From: Bacillota bacterium
GTDB lineage: Bacteria > Bacillota > UBA4882 > UBA8346
Assembly (NCBI GenBank): GCA_029974635.1
Contig: JARKQY010000019.1
Span: 1 to 64,000 of the forward strand
Reading direction: 5' to 3'
DNA: 64,000 bases
Shown here: positions 9,830 through 19,008 of the stretch, in pieces
How positions within the stretch are numbered: the stretch's first letter is position 1
Layout of the letters: the number at the start of each line of letters is the position of its first letter
Program-made: the position numbers and the translations under genes
The notes under the pieces: model-generated
The model's database searches: none
What the model was told of the DNA's origin: nothing
Seen by the model: only the letters and a program-made list of their open reading frames with translations

Positions 9830-10659
9830 TTGGGTATAGAGTTTATGAAAATTCGAATGTTTATCCGAAACAGCAATAATCGTAAAATGGCTTTCGGAAT
9901 GAAATCCCTGTTAATCTTCCTTATAAAATATATTAAGTTATGAAGTTCTTCCACATTCTTACCACTATAATGCTCATGTACTAAATGATAGTTGATGATA
10001 GATGAATCTTTTATAAATGGTATCTTCTCCCGAAACAACCGGTATCCCAGTTCGATATCCTCATAACCCCAACCTGTAAAGTTTTCATCAAAGCCGCCTA
10101 TTTTTATCAAATCCGCTCTGGCGATGGAAACATTACCGGTTGCCAGTCCCAGCCAACGAAAACTACTGTGGGGAGACAACAGCACCCGTTTGGTAATGCA
10201 ATTAAAAAACTCTACATAGCCCCTTTTATATATATCATTCAGGTGATCAGGATTAAAACTCATTGCAAACTGCCGGATCTCCGTCTCGGATAAATCAACT
10301 TGCTTTCTTTCACCAATTAAAACACATTGTTTGCGGTGCCCGGTGAGATGTTTTACTAAAAAATCCGGAGCCGGTACCCGATCATCGTCTAAAAAAATAA
10401 TAATTTCGCCTTGAGCTGCCCGAAGACCCAAATTTCTTGCCGCGGCCCGGCCGATATTTTGAACTGATACTAGTTTGCGAGGCTGATACGGCAGCCGCAA
10501 TTGGTCAAATTCCTTAATAGTTTCAGGCCTGCAACCATCCAGAACCACAATTACTTCAATATCTTCGGTAACCTGATACGCAAGCGCTTCTAAAATCAAA
10601 CGCAAACGGGAAAATTTATCCTTGGTCGGAATTATGACACTCCCTTTAATTTTCGTCAT
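9826..10659 (-). CDS. GT2-family glycosyltransferase with galactosyltransferase-type C-terminus
   Basis: SVIIPTKDKFSRL and ARNLGLRAAQGEIIIFLDDDR give the GT-A nucleotide and metal sites (LDDD). GFDENFTGWGYEDIELGYRL is the Glyco_transf_7C signature that positions the catalytic base. It is the first gene of the minus-strand three-gene operon. Its start region, GGAGTGATTGAATGA, is identical to that of nadD about 800 bp away. Confidence 0.85.
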   Translation of the reverse strand: MTKIKGSVIIPTKDKFSRLRLILEALAYQVTEDIEVIVVLDGCRPETIKEFDQLRLPYQPRKLVSVQNIGRAAARNLGLRAAQGEIIIFLDDDRVPAPDFLVKHLTGHRKQCVLIGERKQVDLSETEIRQFAMSFNPDHLNDIYKRGYVEFFNCITKRVLLSPHSSFRWLGLATGNVSIARADLIKIGGFDENFTGWGYEDIELGYRLFREKIPFIKDSSIINYHLVHEHYSGKNVEELHNLIYFIRKINRDFIPKAILRLLLFRINIRIFINSIPK

Positions 10660-10775
10660 TCAATCACTCCAATACCTTTCTTAGCTGCCCCTTTCCTTGG
10701 GGAAAGGTTATAATTTGTCATGATACTATTTACCTAATAATACCATATTTTAAATAAAATTTAAAGCTCATACAA

Positions 10776-10810
10776 TTAAAAAATAATCCCGGCTCACAAA
10801 AACCGGCCGG
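10776..10810 (-). terminator. Terminator after nadD
   Basis: On the minus strand CCGGC pairs with GCCGG around a 12-nt loop (10789-10810), followed by GATTATTTTTT. It probably closes the transcript carrying yhbY, proB and nadD before the glycosyltransferase operon. Confidence 0.6.
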
Positions 10811-10858
10811 ATATAATGATTCCTTGATTTCTAACCAGTAGCCATCCTTTGGCCCCAC

Positions 10859-11467
10859 TTAAAAATCCCGATAAAGCCGTCGCCGGAGGATATATTCGAT
10901 AACGGGTTCAGGTATTAAATAACGGATAGAGCGTTCGTACATCAATTCCACCCGCAGCCAGGTTGAGGAAATATCTAGCAAAGGCGCCTCTAATATTGTA
11001 ATCTGCTGCCGGTAGGGCTCTAAAAAATCCGGCCAGCTTGAATCGCTGGTAAATACCGGATAACCCGGCCGGAAAGCGGTAATGATTTTTATCTGCTCCA
11101 GAATTTCGTGATAATTCTTCCAGGTATAGAGTTCCAGCAAGGAGTCGAAACCCATAATCAAAGCGGCTTGGTCGCCGTGACCCTGCAATTTTAGTTCCTT
11201 AATGGTATCTATGGTATAGGAAGGACCTTCCCGTTCGATCTCCACGGTGGAAACCTCAAACCCGGAATTATTCTCGATGGCTAATTTCACCATATGTAAA
11301 CGATCTTCAACGGAAGTAGAAACTTCACCAATCTTATGCGGCGGAATCCCGGCCGGCACAAAAATTACTTTATCTAAGCCGCACACTTCACGGGCTTTTT
11401 CAGCCAATACCAAATGGCCAAAATGAATCGGATCAAATGTCCCCCCTAAGATTCCAAAAATACTCAT
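10859..11467 (-). CDS. nadD: Nicotinate-nucleotide adenylyltransferase
   Basis: Adenylates nicotinate mononucleotide to deamido-NAD in NAD synthesis. GILGGTFDPIHFGHL (residues 4-18) is the nucleotidyltransferase GxFDPxHxGH signature. The C-terminal ISSTWLR is the ISxTxxR motif that binds ATP phosphates. At 202 residues it is typical. It follows proB by 38 bp. The genes usually found next in Firmicutes (yqeK, rsfS) are absent and a glycan operon takes their place. Confidence 0.95.
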   Translation of the reverse strand: MSIFGILGGTFDPIHFGHLVLAEKAREVCGLDKVIFVPAGIPPHKIGEVSTSVEDRLHMVKLAIENNSGFEVSTVEIEREGPSYTIDTIKELKLQGHGDQAALIMGFDSLLELYTWKNYHEILEQIKIITAFRPGYPVFTSDSSWPDFLEPYRQQITILEAPLLDISSTWLRVELMYERSIRYLIPEPVIEYILRRRLYRDF

Positions 11468-11505
11468 TCAATCACTCCATTCATAGTCCAATAATACCAA
11501 CGGAA

Positions 11506-12648
11506 TCAATTTTGGGTGCAAGTGATCACTAAATTATCCCGGTGAACCGCTTCATCGGTAAATTTATAACCTAAAACCATTTGTATATCCGTGGATTTTT
11601 TGCCGCGGATTTTATTAAGCTGTTGGTTTCCGTAATTCGTAAACCCACGGCCCAACTCCATATTCGCCCGGCTCAAAATTTTTACCAGATCACCCTCGTC
11701 AAACTGACCGCGAACTTCAATTATACCGGAAGGTAGTAAACTTTTGCCCTTTTTCACCAATGCCAGTTCAGCGCCTTCATCAACCACCAACTCCCCATTT
11801 AGGGGGGGGCCGTAAGCAATCCAGTGCTTGCGATTGTTAACAGCGGGCTGACTACTTAAAAACACCGTGCCGACCGGTTCTCCCTTAAAAATTTTTTGAA
11901 TTTCCGCCGGATTGGAGCCGTTCATAATAATCATCGAAGTGCCCGCCGCAGTTGCCATCTGGGCTGCTTCAATCTTGGTGATCATTCCTCCGGTTCCAAG
12001 CCCCGAACCGCTGCCTCCGGCCATCTTCATGATCTCCGGAGTTATCTCCGTCACCAGCGGGATCAGGGATGCCGCACAGTTTTTATGAGGATCGGCAGTA
12101 TATAAGCCATTAATATCCGATAGCAGGACCAATAAGTCAGCTTCGATTAAACCGGCCACCAGCGCCGATAGACAATCATTTTGTCCAAATTTATATTTCA
12201 ATTCTTCAGTGGCGACGGTATCATTTTCATTAATAACCGGAATTACCTGGTATTTCAACAAAGCCATAATCGTGTTCCTTGAATTCAGATACCGTTTACG
12301 GTCACTAACATCATTACGGGTTAATAAAACCTGGGCAACTATCAGCCCGTACTCCGAAAATAGCTTTTCATAGACTTGCATTAAAAGCCCTTGTCCAATA
12401 GCGGCCAAGGCTTGATTTTCAACAATTGAGGAGGGTTTGGCGGTAATATTGAGCCGGCCCATACCGGCGCCGACGGCCCCGGAAGTTACTAAAACAACTT
12501 CTTTCCCTTGATTGTGGAGATCAGCCAATTGCCTGACCAATTGTTCAATAAGATTCAGGTTGAGCTTGCCTGTCCGATGCGTTAATGTGCTGGTTCCTAC
12601 TTTGATCACAATTCGGCGGGCCGATTGAAGCCGTTGCAGATAATCCAC
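11506..12648 (-). CDS. proB: Glutamate 5-kinase with PUA domain
   Basis: Phosphorylates glutamate as the first step of proline synthesis. The amino-acid kinase domain opens with RIVIKVGTSTLT, has VTSGAVGAG and the NENDTVA glutamate loop, and GTGGMITKIEAA for ATP. The last 95 residues form a PUA domain. At 380 residues this is the long, PUA-containing form. It starts 1 bp after yhbY, so the two are probably co-transcribed. proA is not in the window. Confidence 0.95.
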   Translation of the reverse strand: MDYLQRLQSARRIVIKVGTSTLTHRTGKLNLNLIEQLVRQLADLHNQGKEVVLVTSGAVGAGMGRLNITAKPSSIVENQALAAIGQGLLMQVYEKLFSEYGLIVAQVLLTRNDVSDRKRYLNSRNTIMALLKYQVIPVINENDTVATEELKYKFGQNDCLSALVAGLIEADLLVLLSDINGLYTADPHKNCAASLIPLVTEITPEIMKMAGGSGSGLGTGGMITKIEAAQMATAAGTSMIIMNGSNPAEIQKIFKGEPVGTVFLSSQPAVNNRKHWIAYGPPLNGELVVDEGAELALVKKGKSLLPSGIIEVRGQFDEGDLVKILSRANMELGRGFTNYGNQQLNKIRGKKSTDIQMVLGYKFTDEAVHRDNLVITCTQN

Positions 12649-12649
12649 T

Positions 12650-12955
12650 TTAGATCTCTCCCGGCCAATGAATTTTACTGGGTTTCCCCGGTAGGGGAGC
12701 TCGATAGAACAACATATTGCGGCCGATTACTTGAACTAAATCGGCGCCGGTATGTTTGGCCAAGGCCTCTCCAACCTCCCTAGCCTCAAATTCCGTGTGC
12801 GGCAATACCCTGCCTTTAACGAGTTCACGGACCACAAGGGCTTGTTCGAGCTGTTCGATAACGTTCTCAGTAATTCCGGCCTTGCCAACAATTAGGATGG
12901 GTTCCATATCATTGCCAAGGCCTCTCAAAAAACTGCGCTGCTTACTGGTCAACAT
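12650..12955 (-). CDS. yhbY: CRM-domain RNA-binding protein, ribosome assembly
   Basis: A single CRM domain that binds pre-50S ribosomal particles. LTSKQRSFLRGLGNDMEPILIVGKAGIT matches the family start and contains the conserved GKxGxT loop; IGRNMLFYR lies near the C-terminus. At 101 residues it is typical. It is followed directly by proB, a common Firmicute arrangement. Confidence 0.93.
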   Translation of the reverse strand: MLTSKQRSFLRGLGNDMEPILIVGKAGITENVIEQLEQALVVRELVKGRVLPHTEFEAREVGEALAKHTGADLVQVIGRNMLFYRAPLPGKPSKIHWPGEI

Positions 12956-13092
12956 ATTCTTTTATTCCTTCCAATGGATTCTAAAAACATTGCTAAATAT
13001 TTTTGATACTCATTATAACACATTTTCAATAACCGGGGAATTTGTTTTATTTATCCCCTATCCCGGCGAATCCGGAACCAGAAAAAGTTTTT

Positions 13093-13396
13093 ATTAGACG
13101 GGATTTACGGATTTTATTGGATTAAATCATTATATATCTTCGTTTTCACTCTGCATTTATGAAAATCTCCTTAATCCCATCAGTCCTGTCCGAGTACCTT
13201 GTTTTTGGACTTACTAAAATTCAAAAGCATTATTTAGACAGAATTGATTGGATTAAAACATATTTACTACCCTCGTTTTGGCTCTGCCTTTATGAAAATC
13301 CCTTTAATCTAGTGAATTCTGTCCAGTTACCTTGTTTTAGGCCTACTAAGTTCACCAGCCTATTTTTAGACGGAATTATCAGGATTTATTAGATTA
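13093..13396. repeat. Imperfect tandem repeat, about 2.3 copies
   Basis: Copies begin at about 13093, 13233 and 13364 with the shared start TTAGACRGRATT. Each continues with GGATTAAA, a TCGTTTT-CTCTGC-TTATGAAAATC block, and a TGTCC-TACCTTGTTTT block. The period is 140 then 131 bp, and the third copy is cut short. The 515-bp gap between yhbY and the next gene holds little else. No coding potential is apparent. Confidence 0.7.
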
Positions 13397-13471
13397 AAAC
13401 ATAAAAAAAGATATACAATATAGCAATATACCGTATATCTCAATCTTTAAAAATAAATATTTGAAAAACTC

Positions 13472-13663
13472 CTAGCCTAGCTGGGGCACCTTATCTTTGC
13501 GAAGTTGCCGGCGGTGTTCTTCATAACCGGGGTCGCCTTTGCGCCAACGTTCTCGCCCTTTTTCCCGCACTATCATTGTTTCTTGGGCAATGAATTCGTT
13601 TTTTCCGGTGCAATAAAACAATGAATCACCTTTGCGACAATTTCCACAATCCAAGCAAAGCAC
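13472..13663 (-). CDS. Small cysteine-containing protein of unknown function
   Basis: A 63-residue protein with a GTG start; a GGAGG ribosome site lies 10 nt upstream. The N-terminus LCLDCGNCRK (CxxCxxC) plus a Cys at about residue 18 suggests metal binding. The C-terminal half is highly charged (REKGRERWRKGDPGYEEHRRQ). It lies about 70 bp downstream of obg on the same strand. I do not recognise the family, and the ribosome site is the main support that it is real. Confidence 0.65.
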   Translation of the reverse strand: MLCLDCGNCRKGDSLFYCTGKNEFIAQETMIVREKGRERWRKGDPGYEEHRRQLRKDKVPQLG

Positions 13664-13732
13664 TTCTTTGAAACCTCCTCACAATTACTTACATTTTGTT
13701 GTTTTGGAAACTGGTATCATTCATCCAACCTC

Positions 13733-15028
13733 TTACGAATCCTCATGATAATATATGAATTCAAAATCGCCTATTTTAACCGGATCACCCTCTTTAACTC
13801 CCGCATCGATCAGGGCCTCAATTACTCCCCATCGTTTTAGCAGCTTTTGCAGACTGCGTATTGATTCATCGTTCCCCAAATCAAACCTGGCAACTCTTCG
13901 TATTAAAGAGTCATTTTCAACCTGATAGCAATCTTCCTGCTTTTTAATTACAATTTTAAATTTATCAGCCTCTGAATTATCGTAAAAAAGCGTCTCCTCT
14001 AATGCTTGAGGTTCTTGCCGGGGCAGTGCGGCCAAAGCTTTAAGAATTTGATCCAACAAACCACCGATACCTGCACCCGTTGCAGCTGAAATCGGAATTA
14101 CAATCCGCTCCCCGGTATCTTTATCGGTCCGAATCCGGTCTATAAAGGTTTCGAGAATGGATCCGGATTCGGGTAAATCCATTTTGTTGGCGGCTATTAT
14201 CTGTACTTTTTGAATTAACTTCGGATGGAAGAGATTTAATTCCTGATTGATTTGGAGATAGTCCTGATAAGGATCCCTTCCCGATAATCCGGACACGTCC
14301 ACCAAATGAACCAGCAAACGGGTACGTTCAATATGCCGTAAAAATTTATCACCCAGTCCGATCCCTTCATGAGCCCCTTCAATCAATCCCGGAATATCAA
14401 CGGTTAAGAAACTTTGACCCTTATGCGTCACCATACCCAGGTTGGGAATAATGGTTGTAAAGGGATAATCCGCAATTTTAGGTTTGGCGGATGAGATTCG
14501 CGCAAGCAAAGTTGATTTTCCGGCATTAGGAAACCCAACCAATCCGACATCGGCAATCAGCTTTAGTTCCAGAACCACTGTCAATTCCGACCCGAGTTCA
14601 CCTTTTTCCGAAAATTGCGGCGTCTGCCGGGTAGCCGTGGCGAAATTGGAATTTCCCCTGCCGCCGCGGCCGCCTTTTAAGGCAATATACTCGGAGCCAT
14701 CCTCGGTTAAGTCGGCAATTATTTGGCCGGTTTCCACATTTTTGATGACAGTTCCCGGAGGTACTGGAATATAAAGATCGGCGCCATCTTTTCCGGTACG
14801 CATGCCTCCCTCGCCGGGGCTGCCGTTCCCGGCTTCAAAATGATGCTTAAATTGAAAATGGCTTAACGTCGACAGGTTATTTTGTACAACGAATATTATA
14901 TTGCCGCCGCGGCCTCCGTCACCGCCATCCGGCCCGCCTCTCGGGACATATTTCTCGCGGCGGAAATTAATGGCCCCGGAACCGCCTTTTCCGGACTTCA
15001 GAAAAATTTTTATGTGATCTAAAAACAA
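13733..15028 (-). CDS. obg: Obg GTPase, ribosome biogenesis and stress
   Basis: Essential GTPase acting in 50S maturation. The glycine-rich Obg fold occupies about 1-158 (GGDGGRGGNIIF). The G domain has GFPNAGKSTLL (G1), DIPGLIEGAHEG (G3) and NKMD (G4). The C-terminal OCT domain is about 345-430. The upstream neighbours usual in Firmicutes (rplU, rpmA) are missing; a diguanylate cyclase gene precedes it. Confidence 0.96.
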   Translation of the reverse strand: MFLDHIKIFLKSGKGGSGAINFRREKYVPRGGPDGGDGGRGGNIIFVVQNNLSTLSHFQFKHHFEAGNGSPGEGGMRTGKDGADLYIPVPPGTVIKNVETGQIIADLTEDGSEYIALKGGRGGRGNSNFATATRQTPQFSEKGELGSELTVVLELKLIADVGLVGFPNAGKSTLLARISSAKPKIADYPFTTIIPNLGMVTHKGQSFLTVDIPGLIEGAHEGIGLGDKFLRHIERTRLLVHLVDVSGLSGRDPYQDYLQINQELNLFHPKLIQKVQIIAANKMDLPESGSILETFIDRIRTDKDTGERIVIPISAATGAGIGGLLDQILKALAALPRQEPQALEETLFYDNSEADKFKIVIKKQEDCYQVENDSLIRRVARFDLGNDESIRSLQKLLKRWGVIEALIDAGVKEGDPVKIGDFEFIYYHEDS

Positions 15029-15122
15029 TCTTACACCTCAATTACTATTATTCGACAGGCCTTAAATATATCCTTTTCGTCTTTTTAAAGCATTGTTTGA
15101 CTTTTACTCGTTTTTTGACGTT

Positions 15123-16310
15123 TTATGAATTATTATCCGCTGTATATAGGATTACCCGATTTCGGCCATTTTTCTTCGCCTGATATAAAGCTTCATCCGC
15201 CCAAGCGATTAAATTTTCCGTTAAGATGATGGTTTGTTCTTCATCCAATTGCGGCAAAACATCAAAACGGTCCAGGTAACTCACCCCGAAACTGGCGGTT
15301 ATATGAAGATTACCATATGCAGCGCAAAACCGGCGTTTTTCCACCTTTTCCCGGAGCCGTTCCGCCAGTTCCACCGCGTTTTTCCATTCGGTTTGGGGCA
15401 ATAAAATCACGAACTCCTCTCCCCCGAAACGGCACGCCACATCATACTCCCGGATCGATCCTTTAATCAACTCCCCGAACTCCGTCAACAACTGATCGCC
15501 GACTTGATGGCCGTATTCATCGTTCACGCTTTTAAAGAAATCCAAATCTATAAATATCAAAGAAAGCTTATGTTTCATCCGGAATGCCTTCTTAATTTCC
15601 TCCTTGATTCGCTGCATTAAAAAATTCCGGTTATAAAAGCCGGTTAACTCGTCCAAAGTGGCTTTCTGGTATAATTTAGAAATATTTACATACAACTTTG
15701 CGTTTTCTAGGGCGGTTTCCTTCGCCAACTGATATAACCGAGTATTATCAAGCCTTACCGCCACTCTTGGCGCGAAAAAGGATAACAATCGCAATTGCTG
15801 TTTATTAAATAGCCCATTGCTTCCGAATAAGATACAGGTTCCCAAAACTTTGTTTTGGACATTCAAAGGCAGTACCATGAGACAGCGGTAATTGTTGGCA
15901 AGCTCGCGCAGGTTTCCATACGCATCATGGGCAGAAGTCCGTTTAAAATCCAGAATAAAAGCAGCGGTCATATCTTTTATGCTTTCTAAAACTCCTTTTG
16001 GCTGCCGTAATATCCTGGTGATGTTGTTGATTTTATCGGCGGGAATACCTAAAATAGATTTGAGTTTAAACTCATCCTGAATTTCATCAAACCAGTAAAT
16101 AATACCCGCACTGGCTCCGGTTTCCTTTACAATTTTTCCGAGGATGCTTTTCGCCAAGTGAACAAAGTCCAGCTCACCCTCAAAGACCTCTTCTAGTTCA
16201 AAGAGCTTCCGATAGAAATTATTATTTATCCGGTTAAGCATAACCAGTCCTATGATCGCCGCAAGTACTGCCACTATTACAAAAATATGCCCTGTCAAAT
16301 TAAAAACCAC
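15123..16310 (-). CDS. Membrane-anchored GAF-GGDEF diguanylate cyclase
   Basis: Makes cyclic di-GMP. One N-terminal transmembrane helix (about residues 5-25) is followed by a GAF domain (about 45-190), a short coiled linker, and a GGDEF domain. The catalytic motif is FGGEEF, and an RxxD inhibitory site (REYD) lies five residues upstream, so product inhibition is expected. LDELTGFYNRNFL is the usual domain start. The signal sensed by GAF is unknown. Confidence 0.93.
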   Translation of the reverse strand: MVFNLTGHIFVIVAVLAAIIGLVMLNRINNNFYRKLFELEEVFEGELDFVHLAKSILGKIVKETGASAGIIYWFDEIQDEFKLKSILGIPADKINNITRILRQPKGVLESIKDMTAAFILDFKRTSAHDAYGNLRELANNYRCLMVLPLNVQNKVLGTCILFGSNGLFNKQQLRLLSFFAPRVAVRLDNTRLYQLAKETALENAKLYVNISKLYQKATLDELTGFYNRNFLMQRIKEEIKKAFRMKHKLSLIFIDLDFFKSVNDEYGHQVGDQLLTEFGELIKGSIREYDVACRFGGEEFVILLPQTEWKNAVELAERLREKVEKRRFCAAYGNLHITASFGVSYLDRFDVLPQLDEEQTIILTENLIAWADEALYQAKKNGRNRVILYTADNNS

Positions 16311-16396
16311 CTTTCACTGTATTATCGGCATATTCGGAAAGATGGTTTAATATTAGAATAGAATTATTTATGAAATAATTCGTAGCGGATCCCAGG

Positions 16397-17353
16397 CTAC
16401 CACTCCAGAAGGGCCGCTCCCCAACTCAACCCGGCTCCAAAACCGATTAATAGAATATAATCTCCCTTTTGAAAATTTTCCCAAAAATCATTCATTGCTA
16501 GCGGAATTGAACTGGACGAAGTATTGCCATACTGCTCAATATTACAGATAAATTCGGTTTTTCCTGCTGCAATTTCTTTAGCCGCGTCAATAATGCGTAT
16601 ATTGGCCTGATGAGGTACAACGTACCGGATCTGCTCCGGCTTTAGTCCGACTTTGGCAGGAACGGTATGATAAAGCTCTTTAATTATGTTTACCGCAAAT
16701 TTAAACACGGTTTTGCCATTTTGGCGAAAATAAAAATCGGATACCCGATTGTTTTTCAGATGGGGTACTCCGCCAATGTGCACTTCATCCATCATCCCGG
16801 GAATCGAACCGAGTTCGGTGTGAAGAATAAGATGATCCGGATTATTGTTGGTAACCACTACAGCAGAGGCAGCATCTCCAAATAGAACACAACTGGTGCG
16901 GTCAGTATAATCAGTCATCCTCGATAGTTGCTCACCGGTTGTAACCAGGCCGGCCTTAATGGAACGTGTCTTTAAAAAACTCTCAGCCGTGGCCAAAGCG
17001 TATACAAATCCACTACAAGCCGCATTTAAGTCAAAACAGAAAGCATTCTTGGTTCCCAAATGATTCGCAACTTCAAATGATTGCGCCGGACTAATCCGAT
17101 CCGGAGTAAGGGTTGAAGAAATAATAAAATCAAGTTCTTCAGGTTGAACATGACTCCGCTTGCAAGCAATTTGGGCCGCATCAACGACCAATCGGACCAT
17201 TGTCTCATCGGCGCCTAAAATCCGGCGTTCTTTGATTCCAGTCCGGGTTGTAATCCATTCATCAGTAGTCTCCACTATTTTTTCAAGCTCGCTGTTGGTT
17301 AGCCTCTTTTCCGGAACTGCAACTCCAATCGATCGAATTCCGATTTCCGCCAT
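16397..17353 (-). CDS. fabH: 3-oxoacyl-ACP synthase III
   Basis: Condenses acyl-CoA with malonyl-ACP to start fatty-acid synthesis. The active-site Cys is in LNAACSGFVYAL (about residues 108-119), the His in VVPHQANIRI, and the Asn in QYGNTSSSSIP. TTRTGIKERRI near the N-terminus is also conserved. At 318 residues it is typical. It lies 46 bp downstream of fapR, probably in one FapR-controlled transcript. Confidence 0.96.
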   Translation of the reverse strand: MAEIGIRSIGVAVPEKRLTNSELEKIVETTDEWITTRTGIKERRILGADETMVRLVVDAAQIACKRSHVQPEELDFIISSTLTPDRISPAQSFEVANHLGTKNAFCFDLNAACSGFVYALATAESFLKTRSIKAGLVTTGEQLSRMTDYTDRTSCVLFGDAASAVVVTNNNPDHLILHTELGSIPGMMDEVHIGGVPHLKNNRVSDFYFRQNGKTVFKFAVNIIKELYHTVPAKVGLKPEQIRYVVPHQANIRIIDAAKEIAAGKTEFICNIEQYGNTSSSSIPLAMNDFWENFQKGDYILLIGFGAGLSWGAALLEW

Positions 17354-17399
17354 TCATGGTCCTCCTAGTATTATTTAGATTTACGATCAGTTTGAATTC

Positions 17400-18002
17400 C
17401 TATTCAACATCTTTTAACAGTTTTAAATACTCGGCCATCTCCATGGTCATTCCATATATCACGAAAGTGCCTTTGCATACAATCTCATCCTTGGAACGAA
17501 CAACCACCTCGATTAAAAACCGGTGGTTTTTCTTCTCAATGACCTGTGCCCTGGCAATCAATTTTTCTCCGGAGCGTACCGTACGGAGAAAGTCCATTTC
17601 TACGTTTCCCGTCAAAGCGACTTGAACATCGGCAACGGCATTGGCCAGGGAATTGGCTTGGGCAAAAATAATATGCCCTCTTACAATATTACATTTTTCA
17701 AGACACATGGACTGTTCGGTCTCCAGGATGGAGAGACCTTTTTTACCCGGTTCGATCTCAATTAACTCGCCCACGATCTCAGCTGCCCCTAATGATTGAG
17801 ATGCGCCAAAGAAATGTGAAGCCATTTCCTTGGTCCGCTTACGGACTTCCGGAATGGAAAGCTCCAGCCGATCAAGGCGGATAGTGGGAATACTGACCGC
17901 TAAAGCTTCCGCTAGTTCTTCGTCGGTAATAAAAGGGTTTTCTTGGATTGCGGCCAGTAATTTTTGATGCCTTTCCGATTTCTTTAAAAATTTATCAGCC
18001 AT
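17400..18002 (-). CDS. fapR: FapR malonyl-CoA-responsive repressor of lipid synthesis
   Basis: Global repressor of fatty-acid and phospholipid genes, released by malonyl-CoA or malonyl-ACP. The N-terminal helix-turn-helix includes ITDEELAEALAVSIPTIRLDR (about 25-45) and ends with ELSIPEVRKR. A hot-dog ligand domain follows (LTGNVEMDF, KCNIVRGHIIFAQANSLANA). At 200 residues it is typical. A 24-bp palindrome overlaps its own promoter, which fits autoregulation. Confidence 0.95.
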   Translation of the reverse strand: MADKFLKKSERHQKLLAAIQENPFITDEELAEALAVSIPTIRLDRLELSIPEVRKRTKEMASHFFGASQSLGAAEIVGELIEIEPGKKGLSILETEQSMCLEKCNIVRGHIIFAQANSLANAVADVQVALTGNVEMDFLRTVRSGEKLIARAQVIEKKNHRFLIEVVVRSKDEIVCKGTFVIYGMTMEMAEYLKLLKDVE

Positions 18003-18013
18003 GATACTCCAAA

Positions 18014-18063
18014 AATTATTATTAGCTGATAATAATTATAACCGCTTTTACTCCCTATTTCAA
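18014..18063 (-). promoter_or_regulatory. fapR promoter with palindromic operator
   Basis: On the minus strand TTGAAA (18058-18063), a 17-bp spacer and TATAAT (18035-18040) form a strong promoter. Overlapping the -10 and start site is the palindrome AATTATTATTAG / CTGATAATAATT (18014-18037, 11 of 12 positions symmetric). Its position is right for repressor binding. FapR boxes are inverted repeats around TTAG, so this is a plausible FapR site, but the match to the Bacillus consensus is only partial. Confidence 0.6.
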
Positions 18064-18128
18064 CCTAAAAATAAAAACATCATTTTTAGAGAAAGTAAGT
18101 TGAATTAGAAGTTATGTGAAAAAGAAAG

Positions 18129-18839
18129 TTACGGTCTTAAATCATGCCGGGCAATGTCAAATTTCTTAACGCTGAAAATGTCATATCCCAAGCGATCCAT
18201 GACCAACACCATCTTCTCTTGCCAATCTTTATTTCCGGACAAGTCCGGAACCTCCGGAAAGGAAAACCGGACCACATGCCGTAAAAAATCCCGCCGTTCG
18301 TCTTCATTGCCGGGCAAATAAAAGTATGAAACTGCTAAGCGGTGTTCATCATTGATTCCTAAGGCAAAAAAACAAATTCCCTTCAACCATAAAAATCTCC
18401 TAACTTTTTTTTCAATCAGTTCCGGTTCGTAAACCTTACTAAAACTGCTGCCAACGAATTTTCTGGTTTGAACTATCAGATTACCGGCTTTATCGAGGGT
18501 ATCCTGCAATATGACATCAGGATATCTGAGGGGGGTGTTTTTTTTGGCTTCTTTATAATAAGATGACATATACCGGTCGACTTTTTCAAAAATATTGTTT
18601 GCATTGTAATTGATGATAAATTCATTGGCAATCTGCCTGCGGACAATCCGGCGTTCATCCAGGGAAAGGTTATAGATGAGGATTCCATCCGAAGTTTTGA
18701 TAATCTCAGCGGTGGCTTTTGACGATAACAATTCCTCTGTTCTGCCGTCCTGAGCGCGCAGATCTTGTGCCATCGAATACGGCATCAGGAGTAATAATAT
18801 CAAAGCTAACCAAACCATTGTTCCCTTCCGACTTTGCAT
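18129..18839 (-). CDS. Secreted protein of unknown function
   Basis: A 236-residue protein with a clear N-terminal signal peptide (basic MQSRKG, hydrophobic core, likely cleavage after SMAQ near residue 24). The mature part is charged, with no Cys pattern or catalytic motif I recognise. It lies alone between the glnN terminator and fapR. Extracytoplasmic location is well supported; function is unknown. Confidence 0.7.
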   Translation of the reverse strand: MQSRKGTMVWLALILLLLMPYSMAQDLRAQDGRTEELLSSKATAEIIKTSDGILIYNLSLDERRIVRRQIANEFIINYNANNIFEKVDRYMSSYYKEAKKNTPLRYPDVILQDTLDKAGNLIVQTRKFVGSSFSKVYEPELIEKKVRRFLWLKGICFFALGINDEHRLAVSYFYLPGNEDERRDFLRHVVRFSFPEVPDLSGNKDWQEKMVLVMDRLGYDIFSVKKFDIARHDLRP

Positions 18840-18937
18840 CCAGATAACCTCATTTGCATATTATAAAAAAATCTTAACAGGAGCCTTTCCAGAAGTCAAG
18901 TGTTTCAATATCCGGATTCGAAAATAGTTTCCAAAAA

Positions 18938-18965
18938 AGAAAAAGGCCGTCTCATCGGACAGCCT
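18938..18965 (-). terminator. Terminator of glnN
   Basis: On the minus strand GGCTGTC and GACGGCC form a 7-bp stem (one G-T pair) with a 6-nt loop (18945-18964), followed by TTTTTCTTTTTT. It lies about 45 bp past the glutamine synthetase stop codon. Confidence 0.8.
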
Positions 18966-19008
18966 CAACTATTTCAGTACCTAGCAAAGATTAATCTAGC
19001 TTGATATA

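Noticed and set aside
10690..10712. CCTTTCC/GGAAAGG hairpin between nadD and the glycosyltransferase operon
   Set aside because: No T tract follows on the relevant strand and the promoter position is unclear, so I could not assign a role.
10658..11480. Identical 15-nt start regions of the GT2 gene (10659) and nadD (11467)
   Set aside because: The identity ends right after the start codon; probably convergence on a good ribosome site, not a duplicated gene.
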